A DNA stretch of 64,000 nt from Monoplex corrugatus. Lineage: Eukaryota; Mollusca; Gastropoda; Littorinimorpha; Ranellidae. The notes below the pieces were generated by a model. The model saw only the letters and a list, made by a program, of their open reading frames with translations. It had not been told where the DNA came from and did no database searches. Made by a program: the position numbers and the translations under genes. The stretch's first letter is position 1. The number at the start of each line of letters is the position of its first letter. The stretch is taken from the NCBI GenBank assembly GCA_030674185.1, contig CM060307.1:64059653-64123652 (forward strand), written 5' to 3'. Of this stretch, positions 1 to 12,897 are shown one piece after another.

Positions 1-1100
1 ATTGCACGGCAAGGCTAGGCGGGAAAACGATTACTCTCCTGGAACGGACGGCGAAAGAGCAGGGCAATTACTGCAATGGATAGATGGCCGTGTCAGGGAC
101 GTTATGCCTGCAGTTATTGACGGGGAGGAGACTTGTTCCCCTGCAAATTAGTTTCTGTTATCATAAAGGTCTCACGCAAGACCGACGTTCGCGGATAACA
201 GCGATGAGGTTCTCTGCTTGAGTGCACGGAGCAACAGGTTCTTATCATGCATTCTCCAGGAGTTGCACCAAAAAGAAAAATACCTACAGGTACTATGTTC
301 TCTGGTTGCACTAATCCCGTTCAGGCCCTGTCGTTGGTAGGCCCACTGAGTTGCACTGAACTAAATTACAGGCTACTGCAATGATTTCCCTTCGTAAGTC
401 CATAAATCAAGTATCGCTGATATTGTGCCGTACTGAATTAAATTATATACATTACACATATTGCATTATATTATTGACTCTATTGCAGATCATTGATATG
501 TATTGTACTCTGGACCATACTATTGAATCGGTCGGCCTTAAACGTGTACTTGGCATTTCAAAGACCTATCTTCTACGTCTGTGGTTAAGATTTTATTCTT
601 TACAAATGGATATTTCTGATCTCCAAACAACATTATCTCATTTGCTTATTCCACGGCATCATGATCTCTTCCTTCTCCCCGATCCCTGTCTGTTGTCGAG
701 GTACATTAGCGCTCACCACAATTATTTCTCTTGTCATCACACATACCCATCTCACCATTTTGTCGTCGTTGTTGCAGTTATTGAAGAGATTTTCCGTTGT
801 CCAAGGTCGTTCGTGCCCTATTATACTCAAACTCTCTCACTGTAGCAACAAATATCTTCTGATTGTTGCATCTGTTAGGCTAATTTTTCAAGAGCGACAC
901 CACGCAAAATGAACGGTCAGACAAAGGATGTAACTCTTTACTGTCTGGGTTACAGTCTCGCAGTTATAACTGTTACATTGTTGTTTAGCTTTTGTTTTCT
1001 ATCGGGAAAAAATGGCAGATTGTAAGTCGGGCTTGACCATTTTGTTTAAGAATTGTTATTATTTTATCATTTATATGTTCTTTATTTATATAGTTATCCT
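1..1100. other. No recognised gene
   Basis: Both strands were read. Only short open frames without recognisable domains or convincing splice sites are present. Nothing in the stretch could be assigned to a repeat family from the sequence alone. Confidence 0.5.
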
Positions 1101-1620
1101 TTAGCGTCGCCATTTTTTATTGGATGCATGTATGCACATTCTTTTTGCCCATACTGTGCAGGCAGGATGTTGATGTACAGTCTGCAGACTCTGTCTTCGG
1201 TGGGTGTACATGCTGGGTATTTTCATATACATAAGCCAGCCGCTGACATGATTTACAGGATCTTTTTTAAGGAGTGTTCTGAGCTTACTGTTTTTGTACT
1301 TTGTATCTGCTTCTATGCTAGCTGAATGGGTAGCGCAAACTGTGTTAGATTTGAGAAGTACAACATGGGAGATAATTCTCAAGAGTTATGTCCTTTGATT
1401 AATTTTCACTTGCATGTTTGATATTCTGCATGCGTGTGCACATGAAGGGGGTTTACTAGTTAGTAGGCACTGGTAGGTCTGCACACATGTTGATCCGTCT
1501 GGGGAGATCGGAAAAAATCCACTTTTTCTTTAACCACCAAGCAGAGGTGCCTAGGTGGACTGAACTTTTGGTCTTCAGATTAGAAGACTGACGTTTCCTC
1601 ACTGGCTACCGCGCCCCTTC
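1101..1620 (-). mobile_element. SINE-like repeat
   Basis: On the minus strand the stretch starts with a tRNA-like head (GGTAGCCAGTGAGGAAACG, then a GTTCAGTCC-type B-box region). It runs into a tail with the phrase CACCCACCGAAGAC and CTGCCTGCACAGT-like words. The same head and tail words recur near 12.19-12.46 kb on plus and 39.83-40.14 kb on minus, so this is a dispersed family. It is inferred to be a tRNA-derived SINE mobilised by a LINE; no coding capacity is seen. The ends are approximate. Confidence 0.5.
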
Positions 1621-1674
1621 AGATTTTGAAGTCTGATTATTGTTTTTGTACAGTCAGTATACCAGACTGTTCCA

Positions 1675-2015
1675 CAATACAATACAATACGATACGATAC
1701 GATATGATACGATACAATACAATACGATACGATGCAACGCAACGCAACGCAACGCAACGCAACGCAATGCTTCGCAACGCAATGCAATGCAATGCAATGC
1801 AATTGCAGTTTTCCAAGACGGCTTCTTCGTGCTCGGAATAAATTCCGTATGCACTAACGACCACATGTTATGCTATGAAGAAGATCCACAACACAACACA
1901 TCACAACACAACACAACACATCACATCACAACACAACACAATACAGTACAACACGACACAACACAACACGACATAACACAACACAACACGATACGATATA
2001 CTGCAACGCAATTCA
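1675..2015. repeat. Degenerate pentanucleotide satellites
   Basis: Two neighbouring blocks are seen. The first (about 1,675-1,806) drifts from AATAC/GATAC units to AACGC and AATGC units. The second (about 1,884-2,015) is built from ACAACAC and ACACGAT units. The long open frames across this DNA on both strands are artefacts of the five-base period and are not genes. Confidence 0.85.
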
Positions 2016-2945
2016 AAACAAAACAAAAGAATACAAATCGATACTTCTTAGGCAGTATTTATTAATCCAGGTAGAAATACAATCGTTACTTTGCAAAAGT
2101 GTACAGACAAAACCAGCGTAGAAACCTATTTCTTTTTATTCAAATGTAAATATCATTTTGGTCTAAGCCATGTTCAGCTGACATCAACATAATCACAACA
2201 TTTGTCAAAGGGTCATTTCACCGGGGTAAAGGAAACAAACATACAGACAGACGAGCAAGCGAAAAAAACAAGCAATCAGACCCGAAATCTGTATCAGGCA
2301 AATGTTTTGCTCTGAATCTGACAACATTGCGTATGCTTACAACACAACATTCCGGGAACTGGCTTAATCAACAAAACTGATAACATTAAATTAAACATTG
2401 AACTGAAAGACAATCAAGTCAAGCGATCAGACCATGACATCACACAATTGGACCTCTATGTCACACAATCAAATTGATGTGCCATACAATCAGACATTAC
2501 AATCACACGATCACATTATTGTTATTATTATTTTTGTTTAAAGCCCAGCCGACTGCGTAGAGCCATGTCAGGGCTTTAACCATTTCAAAACAAACACAAT
2601 ACTTCAACAGGAAAAAAAAAGAAGTACACACATCAATGCATTCACGCACATAATCTAAGACATGCCCCTGGCGTTTACCACTCCGTTGGTTATGTTCTCG
2701 ATGTATGAGATTGAAGGTCTGCCGTTCTTGCTACATGATGCATGGCCAATGTATTTTAGTCTTCTATTGTTGATGTCTGTTAGTAATTTTCTGGTGGTAT
2801 TAAGTTCTTCCAGGACACTTTCATTAGTTCTTATATCTGTCCAGTTGATACGTAGTTATCTCCCGTGAAACCACACCTCTGCTGCCTCAATTCCTTTGCA
2901 GTCAGATTTTCTGATAGTCCAGGCTTCGCAGCATAAATCATGATT
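2016..2945. other. Non-coding stretch with short dispersed repeat
   Basis: No gene is recognised. Around 2,541-2,580 the words AGCCCAGCCGACT and GCCATGTCAGGGCT occur. The same pair recurs at about 36,757-36,790, so a small dispersed repeat, perhaps a LINE or SINE end, is present. Confidence 0.4.
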
Positions 2946-3920
2946 GGTCTGATTTAACATTTTAAAAGTTTAAATTTCAGGCCATTTGGTATGCTTCTTT
3001 CTTTCCAGGTATAGTTGAGTTGGACCATTTTTTTTTGCTTTGCCATTCCAAATCTTATTTTGACGTCTTTAGAGCAGGTTCCGTCATCAGTTTTTACAGA
3101 ACCAAGATATCTAAGATTGTTTAACATTTTTAAAGGAACTTTATTAATTAATATGTCCTGATTGTTTTCAATGTCTTTGATTTTAACATGTAGCACTTTG
3201 TTTTCTTGGCGTTCAAGTTTAGGCCAGACTTTTTGCGCACTGCATCCAACCTGTATAAAATTCTTTTCATACTGGTAATGTTGTCTGCTAACAGCGTAGT
3301 ATTATCGGCATAGCACAGGTTTGTCAGTTTTTTCACTTCTTTCTTTATACCCATGCCTTATATGTCATGCCTTGTTCCATATAAATGTTAAAGAGACAAA
3401 GTAAAAGATAACACATTTGTCTAACTCCCCTGTGAATGTTGAAAAAATTCACAGTTCTGACGGTTCCGTCTAACTGTAGCCTTCTGGTCTTTATATGATG
3501 AGGCAAGAAATGAAATGAGATTTTAGGAAAACCCATTTTGACCATTGCGTTGAACAGGTGGAGATGCATGACGCAATCACATGCTTTGCTGTAGTCAATG
3601 AAGGTGACACAAACTTCTTCATCAGTGCTTTTCATTTTCTCTCTCTAAATATTTGTAATACAAATAACATGTCAGTTGTACCTCTGTTGGATCTGAAGCC
3701 TGCCTGGAAGTCAGATAGTTTTTCTTCTATCTTGGGCTTCAATCTGTTGATAATAATTATGAGCAAAATCTTACTGGTGTGGCTGATTAGGGCAGTGGCT
3801 CTGTAGTTGTTATGATCTTTGAGATTGCCACTCTTATAAGGCATCACAAAATCTTGAAGTTTCCAAACTGTTGGCCACTGATGAGTATCCCAGATTTTAC
3901 AACAAAGATGGTGCATTGCT
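2946..3920 (-). pseudogene. Decayed non-LTR reverse transcriptase fragment
   Basis: Several overlapping minus-strand frames together resemble the reverse transcriptase of a LINE. In order they are: a fingers segment with SGNLKDHNNYRA and ISHTSKILL (about 3,916-3,632), the QAGFRSNRGT palm motif, FIDYSKACDCV (equivalent to the F-x-D-x-x-K-A-F-D motif, about 3,590), a CYADNTTLLAD segment in place of the YADD box (about 3,310), and a LRYLGS thumb segment. The frame changes repeatedly and the catalytic YADD reads YADN. It is therefore a dead copy. The upstream endonuclease is absent, as in 5'-truncated LINE copies. The clade is not resolved. Confidence 0.75.
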
Positions 3921-4044
3921 TTTAGGCCTTCTATCTATCTATCATATATATGAATGTTTTTTCTTCCGTAGACTGACCTGCCTGAGTTCTAGCGATGCTT
4001 ATTTTCTCTTTCTTCCGCCGCCAGGCATGTGTTCTTAGGCTACT

Positions 4045-5081
4045 ATCACAGGAATTCCTTAGGGCGACAGATGCATTGAGACAGAATTGATGGATCAGTA
4101 CAATAGACCTGTGAAGTGACCACACCACTGACCAGAAGCCAGTAGCAAAGGAAAATAACGCCAACTGCCAGTTGTCCATTATTCTCCACTTTGGGGAAAT
4201 TGGACAGTTTCTAAGGGGTGACGCGTGGCAGTAAAAGTCACGGTCCAAATTTGACTTCTGATAACGGCATATTAAATGACCGAGGGTAACATTAGCTATA
4301 GCCACCACGCCACGATTACAAGTCCAGTCACTCCACTTTTCAAGTCAGGCTTTATGGATGTGGACAGCTAATGACAGCTGACACAGTGATGGTCAGGAAG
4401 GGAAAGCGTCCTTACCTGATTCCCCCTTCTATAAACAAAGAGTCGAGTCACTCTATTTTTCAAGTCAGGCTTTAGGGACGCGGACAGCTATGACAACTGA
4501 CACATTGATGGTCAGGGAAAGAAAGCGTCCTGACCTGAATCCCCCTTCTATTAAAGGAATAGTCAGTCAGCCCCTCGTAGTCTTGTGGGGGAACCAGCTT
4601 CCAAGGTACGTCACAGGTATGTGACCCACGTTTCATTTCGTACTCTTGTTAGGTGTTAAGGTTAGGGTTAGAAGTTAAAAGAATGTTTTACTTTTCAGGA
4701 AACAGGAAGAATAGTGTTGGACAGATGGACATGTTCAGTATTTTAGTAACCTGTAAGATAGTGAAGATTCGTTGTGCATTTTAGGATTTAGGGCCATTGG
4801 GACTTAGGCCAGTAAGAACGGTGAATTATGTCTTACGTTGAAGTTGATCAGTTAAATAAATGTGCTGTATTTATCATTCCATGTACCTTTGAGAATCCTT
4901 GTCTAGTGTGGTTAGTGCATTTTCCTGCTCGCCTCTCTCCCATACTTTGTTGTGTGCGTGATTTCCAAGCAGAGAAACTACTCTTCATACACATCCCCAA
5001 CTCTTCATAATCACCCCCAATTTCAATTCTTCATAATTATCCTCAAGTCTTTATACACATCACAAATTTCTTCTTGCGATA
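4045..5081 (+). repeat. 5' LTR of the non-coding LTR element
   Basis: It starts ATCACAGGAATTCC and ends CTTGCGATA. It is nearly identical to 9,213-10,213. It contains an AATAAA signal (about 4,855) followed by a GAGAATCC segment that is also conserved in the LTRs at 13.2 and 32.3 kb. This suggests the R-region polyadenylation site. Confidence 0.8.
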
Positions 5082-8000
5082 ATTGGTGGAGTTGCAGTCT
5101 TTCCCTTTACTTCAAAAATCGCAGCCTTCGAGTATTCCCCATCCTTAAAAGTTCTAGATAGAATCATAGTGAAAGTCGGAGAGTGTAAAAGTCAGAGACA
5201 GCCGAGAACTTAGATGTGTTGGTGTTTCGAATTTAACCTTCAGCATTTCTACACAGCCCAAGTCGACAGACGTGGTTAGGCCTACTGCCTGATCAGAGTG
5301 AATATAGATATTAATAATAGTGAAGTGACACATAGATTGGCTACTTAAGGATTTCATCTTCTATGTTAACTTCTGTTGAGAGTCCCTTCTCGTAGATTAG
5401 TTGACGTCTTTATATGTCGATATAATATCTAGACAAGTTAGCAGGTGTTTCCTAGTTAATATTTCATAGGTAATATGAAGCGACCAAAATCACAGAGTAC
5501 GACTGGGCTACTTGCCTGTCTCTGATACGATGTCTATGATTTCATCAGCGTGCTAGTGTCCAGCGCGTGACAGTTGTTGCGAGGTTTGGGCCAGCTTTGA
5601 TAGCATGTGGTCACGCCTAGTCTCTCCTTCCATCCTCCAGTGCCCACCCTCCCGCCCTCTCAGATTCATTGATCATTTCTTGTCCATTGTGGTCACTCAT
5701 CCGTGTGGTTTGTAAATATGGCTTTTGACGATTCGGTTTTCGTACAAGCGTTTCTTGAACAAGGGTTGCATATTTTTCTTTTCTGTGTGGTTCGGTTCAT
5801 TTGTCTGCGTCATGCGTGCTGTACTGTACGATATGTACCTTGTTGTTTTATATTTCTTCACAGTCAGTCCCACCAACACCTATGATTTCGTTACAGAGGT
5901 TTTTTTTCATTTTCATCCCCAATACAGAGTCAGTCATGCTGAGAGAGAGAAAAATGACTTGTCTTCAGGAGTCGTATGTACACACATTATGATTATGATG
6001 CTCCTGATCATGTCTATGTCCAATTCCCTATATGTCTCTAGTTCGAGTCTTGTGTACACGTCGTGTTATTATAACTGAGAACATTCTATAATTGTGGTTT
6101 CTATGCAGACATCTTTCATGGTTCTTTTTGTGCTACAGAATCATCATCGGTGTCAGTCTATAGCTATCTTCTTGCTATTCAGGGCGTGATTATTCATTGG
6201 ATCATTTCTACAGTTAGTCATCATGGTTTTACTAACGTATAGGGAATGGTAGAAAGGAAGTATTCACATGCTAGTCAGTATATTTCCATGGGAAACCACC
6301 TATGTGGACTATACATTAGACTTATTAGCAATGTGCACGTTGCGCATGTGATGTTCTTTCTTCTTGTCCTTCCACAACTTATGTATTACAATCTCAAATC
6401 CATATGATCAACACTGTTTTTCAAACGACTTATTGCCAGTTTATAGGAACCTGGTTGGCCACATTGTCCTACTATGACTGGTAATTAGCCGTTACGATTG
6501 CAATGTAGTCTCCTTATCTCAGTGATTGCTGATTTGCTCATTCAACTTCGTACTTCCACTTGTACTGTGTGTTCATGTACCTTAGCGCCACATAGGCCAG
6601 ACAGCCTACTGCTCATCTTGGTTTTTGTGACTTCATGCTACGTTGCATAATGGCAAAGGGTTATGCGCTGGCGACCCTGATACCTACTTCGATTTGATTT
6701 GTACGGCAAACGTTGAAAAGCCAAGCACTGGCAGCTCTTGAGTATTGCCTCATATTCTACTTCATGGTGTGTTATACGACATACGTCGTCATAGGGCCAA
6801 ACGCTGGTAGCCCTGATTCTCCTTCATTTCGTCTCCATGGCACATTTTGTACGGCAAACGTTGAAGAGCCATGCGCTGGCAGCTCTGAGTATTGCCTCAT
6901 GTTTTACTTCATGGTGTTTTATGTGTCATATGTCACATTGCCAAACGGTAGTGGCTCTAGTTTTCCTTGATGGCGCATTTGGTACTTATTGAATGATGCA
7001 TACTTCTAGCTTCTACTGCTTTTACCAGTTATTCATTATGTCCGGTGCCAGTTACTACTGTTCATACTACTTTGTGCTTCATGCTACATGGCATACCACC
7101 ATAGGGACTTAAACGCACATTGGTGCCGCCCTCGGTATTGCCCGTTTTTTTCAATTTATTTTGGGGTGTGTATTGAGTGACACTCGTCACAAGGTGCCGT
7201 GCTTGAGGGCCTTACAGTGCATATGTTCGATCCTTCGATCAGAGGATTTTTCAATTCACATGATATGGCACACATAATCAAAGACTGATAAAAGTATGTA
7301 CAGCAACGTGAATAATCACTACTGAGGAACTGACACCATAAGTATGGAAAAAATCTTTTTTTTTCTGGTACACATTAACAGTGATTTGATTTACATAGTA
7401 GGATGCATAGTACTAGCACTACTACTGTCTATGGCCCAAAGAAAGGTTCTCAACAGTGTTACGATACCTATGTATTTCAGATATCAATGAACATTACATA
7501 TTTTATAGGACTTACCTTATTTATGTTGTGTCTGTTTTGGTACTAACGTGTTTGTTTGTTGCAGGCAAATATTCTTCGCAATACAGGAACCATCATGGTG
7601 CAACGTTACATTTGGTTGTATGACGGCTATCGAGCCTTGTCGTTCTTGCCGCCTTCACCTCCGGACCATCAGTCATTCGTGATTAAATATTCCCGACATA
7701 TTTAATCAACCGTTATATTGCATGTTCAACGTTTCCATACTCTTCTGAACATTATCGCAATGGAAATCCGTTGCAAGGGTCAGTACCGTGCGACCCCTAT
7801 CTTCTCTCCTCGCGTTCGTCTTCATTCATCACAGTATACAGTCGGTACTATAGCCACATGTTCTTGATGATTGCTCGCGCTCTGGAGCTCATGTAGTGTA
7901 TGCAATCCCTGCACTACTTTAGCATTCATCTGCGTCATTTCATTCTTATGTTCCTTACGCGTTCATCTACTGACGTGCATACTCTGCGTTCGTTTTTCAA

Positions 8001-9212
8001 ACTGCTTTCATAAACATTAATCTGTTTATTTTACATCTGCGTTCATTGCTTGTTCAACACATAATTCTTCTCCTCATTTATTTGCATGCAACCCCGGGGT
8101 ATCATTGTATATCGTCGTGTGTCATTGGGTATCATTGTATATCATCGTGTATCATTCCGTATCATTGTATATCATTGCGTGTCGTATGTTGTCCTTTCAT
8201 CCTCTGATATCATTTCACAGCATACGTTATCATCTTGTGTCATTTTAGATCATTTCATGTCATCTGGTATCATCTTGTATCCTGTTGTATCATTTGATAA
8301 TATCTCATATGTGGCATCATACCATACCATTTACCTCATCGAGTTCATACATGTCTGGTGTCACATCACGTCATGCAGTCTCTGTTTTCTTGTTTCCTTG
8401 ATTTCATGCCCGTTGTTATCATCCTCTACCTGTTTTTGTTTAATGTTTTTTTCACTACATTGATCATCTTGGAAGTTAACATACGCACTTCCTAGTCAAT
8501 ACATGTCTTGTGTCATTCTTTGAATACAATCTTCGTGTCTATTGTATACTGGTCAAATGTTTCTCATACTAACCATACTAACAATACTATTGTAAGCCAG
8601 TTGGTCATGAGACAAATATGTTTCTTTTTGTTCTCACCTATCAGCTGATGAAATGATTGTCATACGTGTGAAACAAGAAACGTTCGTCTTGGTATGATGA
8701 AATCTTACTTGAGCTCTGTTATAAGTTTGCAAGACTTCTGCTGAGATCCCTCTCCGGTACCAAGGAGATATGCCACTTTGTGTTATTTCATGTACTTTTT
8801 CAGCTTGCTTCGAACTTGGGTATTCAAGTGATATTGGTTAATTACTGCATGTACATGGCATGAGACGAAATTGATGATACACCAACAAACTTTTGTAACG
8901 AACATAATCTAAGCATTGGACTCAATGTGCTGCAAACACAGTGTCGTTTTCAAAGTTGCTTACTCCTGGGACTAGGATAATGTGTATCAGTGCTTTTGAT
9001 GATATGTCAAGTGGCGTTTTTCTTTGATGAATCCATTTCACTTCCTGACAGTGATGTTAAACTGTTCTTATGGCTTCCGTATACAATGCAGCTTAACACT
9101 GCATGTCTTGCAAACTTGTGAGGATATCAAGTATCACTCTGTCAATGATATGTTATTTCATGTGGTTTTACTTCTTACATGATTGTTGTAGTTTTTCCAT
9201 GAGCGACGATGG
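5082..9212 (+). other. Internal non-coding region of the LARD-like element
   Basis: No domain-bearing frame was found over 4.1 kb. The first ~0.8 kb matches the gypsy leader. About 6.2-9.1 kb matches the gypsy 3' region. Near 6,640-6,985 an imperfect ~130-bp unit repeats about three times, with GCTGGCAGCTCT and GTACGGCAAACGTTG words. Around 8,090-8,340 short ATCATTGTAT-type units repeat. Near 7,655 the words GCCGCCTTCACCTCCGGACC represent the unoccupied piggyBac site of the related copy. Confidence 0.65.
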
Positions 9213-10213
9213 TATTTTCAGGCCAATTCCTTAGGGCGACAGATGCATTGAGACAGAATTGATGGATCAGTACAATAGACCTGTGAAGTGACCACACCAC
9301 TGACCAGAAGCCAGTAGCAAAGGAAAATAACGCCAACTGCCAGTTGTCCATTATTCTCCACTTTGGGGAAATTGGACAGTTTCTAAGGGGTGACGCGTGG
9401 CAGTAAAAGTCACGGTCCAAATTTGACTTCTGATAACGGCATATTAAATGACCGAGGGTAACATTAGCTATAGCCACCACGCCACGATTACAAGTCCAGT
9501 CACTCCACTTTTCAAGTCAGGCTTTATGGATGTGGACAGCTAATGACAGCTGACACAGTGATGGTCAGGAAGGGAAAGCGTCCTTACCTGATTCCCCCTT
9601 CTAAAAACAAAGAGTCGAGTCACTCTATTTTTCAAGTCAGGCTTTAGGGACGCGGACAGCTATGACAACTGACACATTGATGGTCAGGGAAAGAAAGCGT
9701 CCTGACCTGAATCCCCTTTCTATTAAAGGAATAGTCAGTCAGCCCCTCGTAGTCTTGTGGGGGAATCAGCTTCCAAGGTACGTCACAGGTATGTGACCCA
9801 CGTTTCATTTCGTACTCTTGTTAGGTGTTAAGGTTAGGGTTAGAAGTTAGAAGAATGTTTTACTTTTCAGGAAACAGGAAGAATACAGTTGGACAGATGG
9901 ACATGTTCAGTATTTTAGTAACCTGTAAGATAGTGAAGATTCGTTGTGCATTTTAGGATTTAGGGCCATTGGGACTTAGGCCAGTAAGAACGGTGAATTA
10001 TGTCTTACGTTGAAGTTGATCAGTTAAATAAATGTGCTGTATTTATCATTCCATGTGTGGACTACCTTTGAGAATCCTTGTCTAGTGTGGTTAGTGCATT
10101 TTCCTGCTCATCTCTCTCCCATACTTTGTTGTGTGCGTGATTTCCAAGCAGAGAAACTATTCTTCATACACATCCCCAATTCTTTATACACATCACAAAT
10201 CCTTCCTGCGATA
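9213..10213 (+). repeat. 3' LTR of the non-coding LTR element
   Basis: This is a near-identical direct copy of 4,045-5,081, ending CCTGCGATA. Its first bases (TATTTTCAGGCCAATTCC) are altered relative to the other LTR, and a 6-base GTGTGGA segment is retained that the 5' copy has lost. The differences show that the two LTRs have diverged since insertion. Confidence 0.8.
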
Positions 10214-10247
10214 CTGCTATGCTGTAACTGTTAAGTGATCTGCTACT

Positions 10248-11975
10248 ACGTGTTCGTTCGTTCTTTGATTTAACGTCTTTTCACTATAAGTGATATTAGA
10301 CGGGGAAGGGGGGGGGGGGGGGGGAATAAAAATGAATGAACAAAATAAAATGTAGAACGATAGTTGGACGGGTTGGATTGGGGCAGAGGGAAGACAGAGG
10401 AAAAAGACATTAGTAGGTGGGAGAACAGAAAAATGGAACGAGAACTTAACACTAACAATTAACTTCAACAATGTGAAGGGAAATTGTAACACTAAAACAC
10501 AAACCGAATAAAGTTATAAAGTAATGCATTAACGGGACTGTGAACTAATGATTCTGAAATTTTAACTAACAAAGATTGATCTGATGTAATTTTTTGGAAA
10601 TGATTTTCAGAATACTTTTCTTGAGTAAACATTTTCGGCAAAAAAGAACGTAGCATTTTGCAGTAGAATAAACAGTGGAATAGTGTGAACTGTTCGCCGC
10701 AAATACACTTGACATTTTTACAATATTTTGTTTTCAATGCGTTTAGCTGAATACGAAAATGAACAGCAACAATCGATCTCAAATGATACATAGAAGAATA
10801 CTGTAATGTTTTACATACATTTTGAACGGTAAGTTTTATCATCTGTTGTGACACAAACTGTTCATTGAATGTTCATGAAATCGAGTCCATGAGGCTGATT
10901 CGAGCAAGTTCCAAGCTTCTTTTACGGAAGTATGAACATGTAATTCTATAGCATTATCAGAATTCTGGGCGCCTTGCTTAGCTGCTCTGTCAACTACTTC
11001 GTTACCGTGAAGACCAACGTGAGAAGGCACCCAGCATAAACTGATGTCTGTACCTTTGGCCCTTAAACGATATATAAGATGATTTGCCTCAGTAGTTAAA
11101 TCAGGTCTTGTGTCGGCATCAAAAGACCGTAAGGCATATAATACAGATTTTGAGTCAACAAAGAGAACTACTTTGAAAAACATGGGTTTAAGATTTACTA
11201 GATAATGCAATGCTTGATTAATAGCGACTAATTCCGCTGTAAAGATAGATATGTTTGCCCCAACGAAAAATGACTTTTTTATTTTAAATTTTAGAATATA
11301 AAATGCTGCTCCAGCACATTTATTTTCTAAGGCTGATCCATTGGTAAAAATATGAAGGTAGGTACGGTATTTTTCATCGATGTGTTCTCTTGCTGTGGAT
11401 ATCGAAATGTTGACGTTTTCAGATTTCTTAGCGTCTGTATAATCAATATCAAAAGAGGCTTTTAGCATTTCCCATGTAGGTATAGGCGTTGTTGATGGTG
11501 TCTCAGCTATTTCATCCATATTTATGTTAGACTGTTTGACCAAGTCAGATATGTAAGTTGCAACAGTCATTTGTGATAAAATGCTTTTCGCTCGCTTTGG
11601 AAAGTCAACATCAGACCTGATTTTAATTTCCTTACTCACAAAATTGTCCGTTTGTTGTGAAGTAGTTCTAACTGCAAATTTTGCTGTCGCTAGCTCACGA
11701 TAGTTGTTCAGAGGCAGAATTCCAGCAACTTTGTACGTTTCTAGATTAGAGGCATGAGTAGGGACACCTGGAGCAATTTTAATACTTTTGCAGTCTAAGC
11801 TTTGTATCTTCTTTAATAAATATTGTGGTGCACTGAAGCACACTTCTTGCGCATAAGATAATTTAGATCGTACGAGTGCTGTTGATAGATGAATTAGTAT
11901 GTTCGTATCCATTCCCCAAGGTAATCGGCTTATTATCTTTAGAAAATTTAGGGCTTTTCTACGTGTAAGCGTGTG
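10248..11975 (-). pseudogene. 5'-truncated LINE with RNase H domain (I-like)
   Basis: The minus strand encodes the C-terminal part of a LINE ORF2 in two frames. The first frame (11,975-10,839) has the thumb/connection segment (ALNFLKIISRLPWG) and an RNase H domain with IFTNGS, AELVAI, FVDSKS and NEVVDRAAK. The second frame (10,854-10,492) has a cysteine-histidine knuckle (CICGEQFTLFHCLFYC). In the first RNase H motif the usual aspartate (FTDGS) reads asparagine, which should abolish catalysis. The 3' tail contains a small palindrome (ATCACTTATAGTGA) and ends in GAACGAAC units. The same tail occurs at 57.26 kb, so both belong to one family. The reverse transcriptase palm is missing through 5' truncation. 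Confidence 0.8.
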
Positions 11976-12184
11976 GGTGTGTTTGTTGCTAGGCAAATCA
12001 ATTTGCTTTATATAAACACAAACACGCACGAAAGGTAAATTCAAAACATCATCAGGATATTTTTGTAAAGCATGCAAATCCATGCAAATTTTTAGATAAG
12101 CAATCCTGATATCAACGGGGGATTTTCCGTCCACAACCAGCTTTACAAGGAATGTAATGAGCCATGGCGAGAGAGGGCTCTATA

Positions 12185-12465
12185 ATGAAGTGATTAGGAC
12201 GTCGGACTTTCTGTTGGAAGATTCGAGTTCAAACCTACTTGGGCACTGCCAGGTAGGTGGCGGGAAAGATTTTTCTGACCGCACTTGTCAAGGCAAGTGC
12301 AGACCTGCGGGTGCCTGAACTCCCTTCGTGTGTATATGCACACAAAACATCAAAAAGACACGTTTAATGTCCTGTATGCCTCGTGAGTGTTTGCCAGGTT
12401 AATGAAACACGGACACACACAACTTATACGCCCACCGAAGACGGAACATGCAGGCTTTGTAGCAA
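12185..12465 (+). mobile_element. tRNA-derived SINE
   Basis: The head has an A-box-like GAAGTGATTAGGACG and a B-box-like GATTCGAGTTCAAACC about 40 bases apart. The body has GCACTGCCAGGTAGGTGG and CTGACCGCACTTGTCAAGG. The tail has CGCCCACCGAAGACGG. The same family lies on minus at 1.1-1.6 and 39.83-40.14 kb. Confidence 0.6.
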
Positions 12466-12559
12466 CGTTACTCCCTGAATGACGTGATCCAAAACAAAGA
12501 GCATACAAAGGAAACGTTACTCAGAACGAAAAAAAAGGAAAAGAAAAAAAGCAAAAAAA

Positions 12560-12665
12560 AGCGTGCTATGGGATCAGTGGGAAGGCTGAAACCACACAGT
12601 CGATTCTCATCCACTTCTTGGATGTGTCGTTGAAGGTGTGGGATTTTTTCACCCTTGTAAAGAAG
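12560..12665 (+). mobile_element. SINE fragment (second family)
   Basis: GCGTGCTATGGGATCAGTGG and CACACAGTCGATTCTCAT match the body of the complete SINE at 41,429-41,700. Only the body is present; the tRNA-like head is missing. Confidence 0.5.
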
Positions 12666-12897
12666 ATTTTTTTTTTTCAAACTTGCAAGTTCCATATCAT
12701 TCAACAAATTTCATTAACATGTAAACTGACAAATTTATACTAACGTTCACAACAAAGAAAAAATCAGCAAAACAGCTGCAACAGCATCTCAATCTCGAGA
12801 TACAAAAGAGGAATAAGTCGAACAGAATGCAGCTCCACATATTCATTGTGCTGGCAGTTAAATTGAAAGTTATGGTATAATACAAAGGGTATATTAA

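Larger units (their letters stand above)
4045..10213 (+). mobile_element. Non-coding LTR retrotransposon derivative (LARD-like)
   Basis: Two direct repeats of about 1.0 kb (4,045-5,081 and 9,213-10,213) bound 4.1 kb that has no recognisable gag, pol or env frame. Immediately after the first LTR, TGGTGGAGTTGCAG is a plausible primer-binding site. The internal DNA matches, in inverse orientation, the leader (about 31.64-32.35 kb) and the 3' non-coding region (about 15.6-17.03 and 24.3-24.9 kb) of the gypsy element at 13-33 kb. The flanks CTACT and CTGCT may be a five-base target duplication with one change. I infer a non-autonomous relative of that gypsy element which has lost the coding block and depended on its proteins. 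Confidence 0.75.

Noticed and set aside
1599..2065. Overlapping frames with YCIVSYRIV- or NATQRNATQ-type repeats
   Set aside because: Pentanucleotide satellite translates into five-residue periods on both strands; no gene.
2662..2868. 68-codon plus-strand frame as a gene
   Set aside because: It lies beside the antisense strand of a LINE fragment, and no domain or splice signal supports it.
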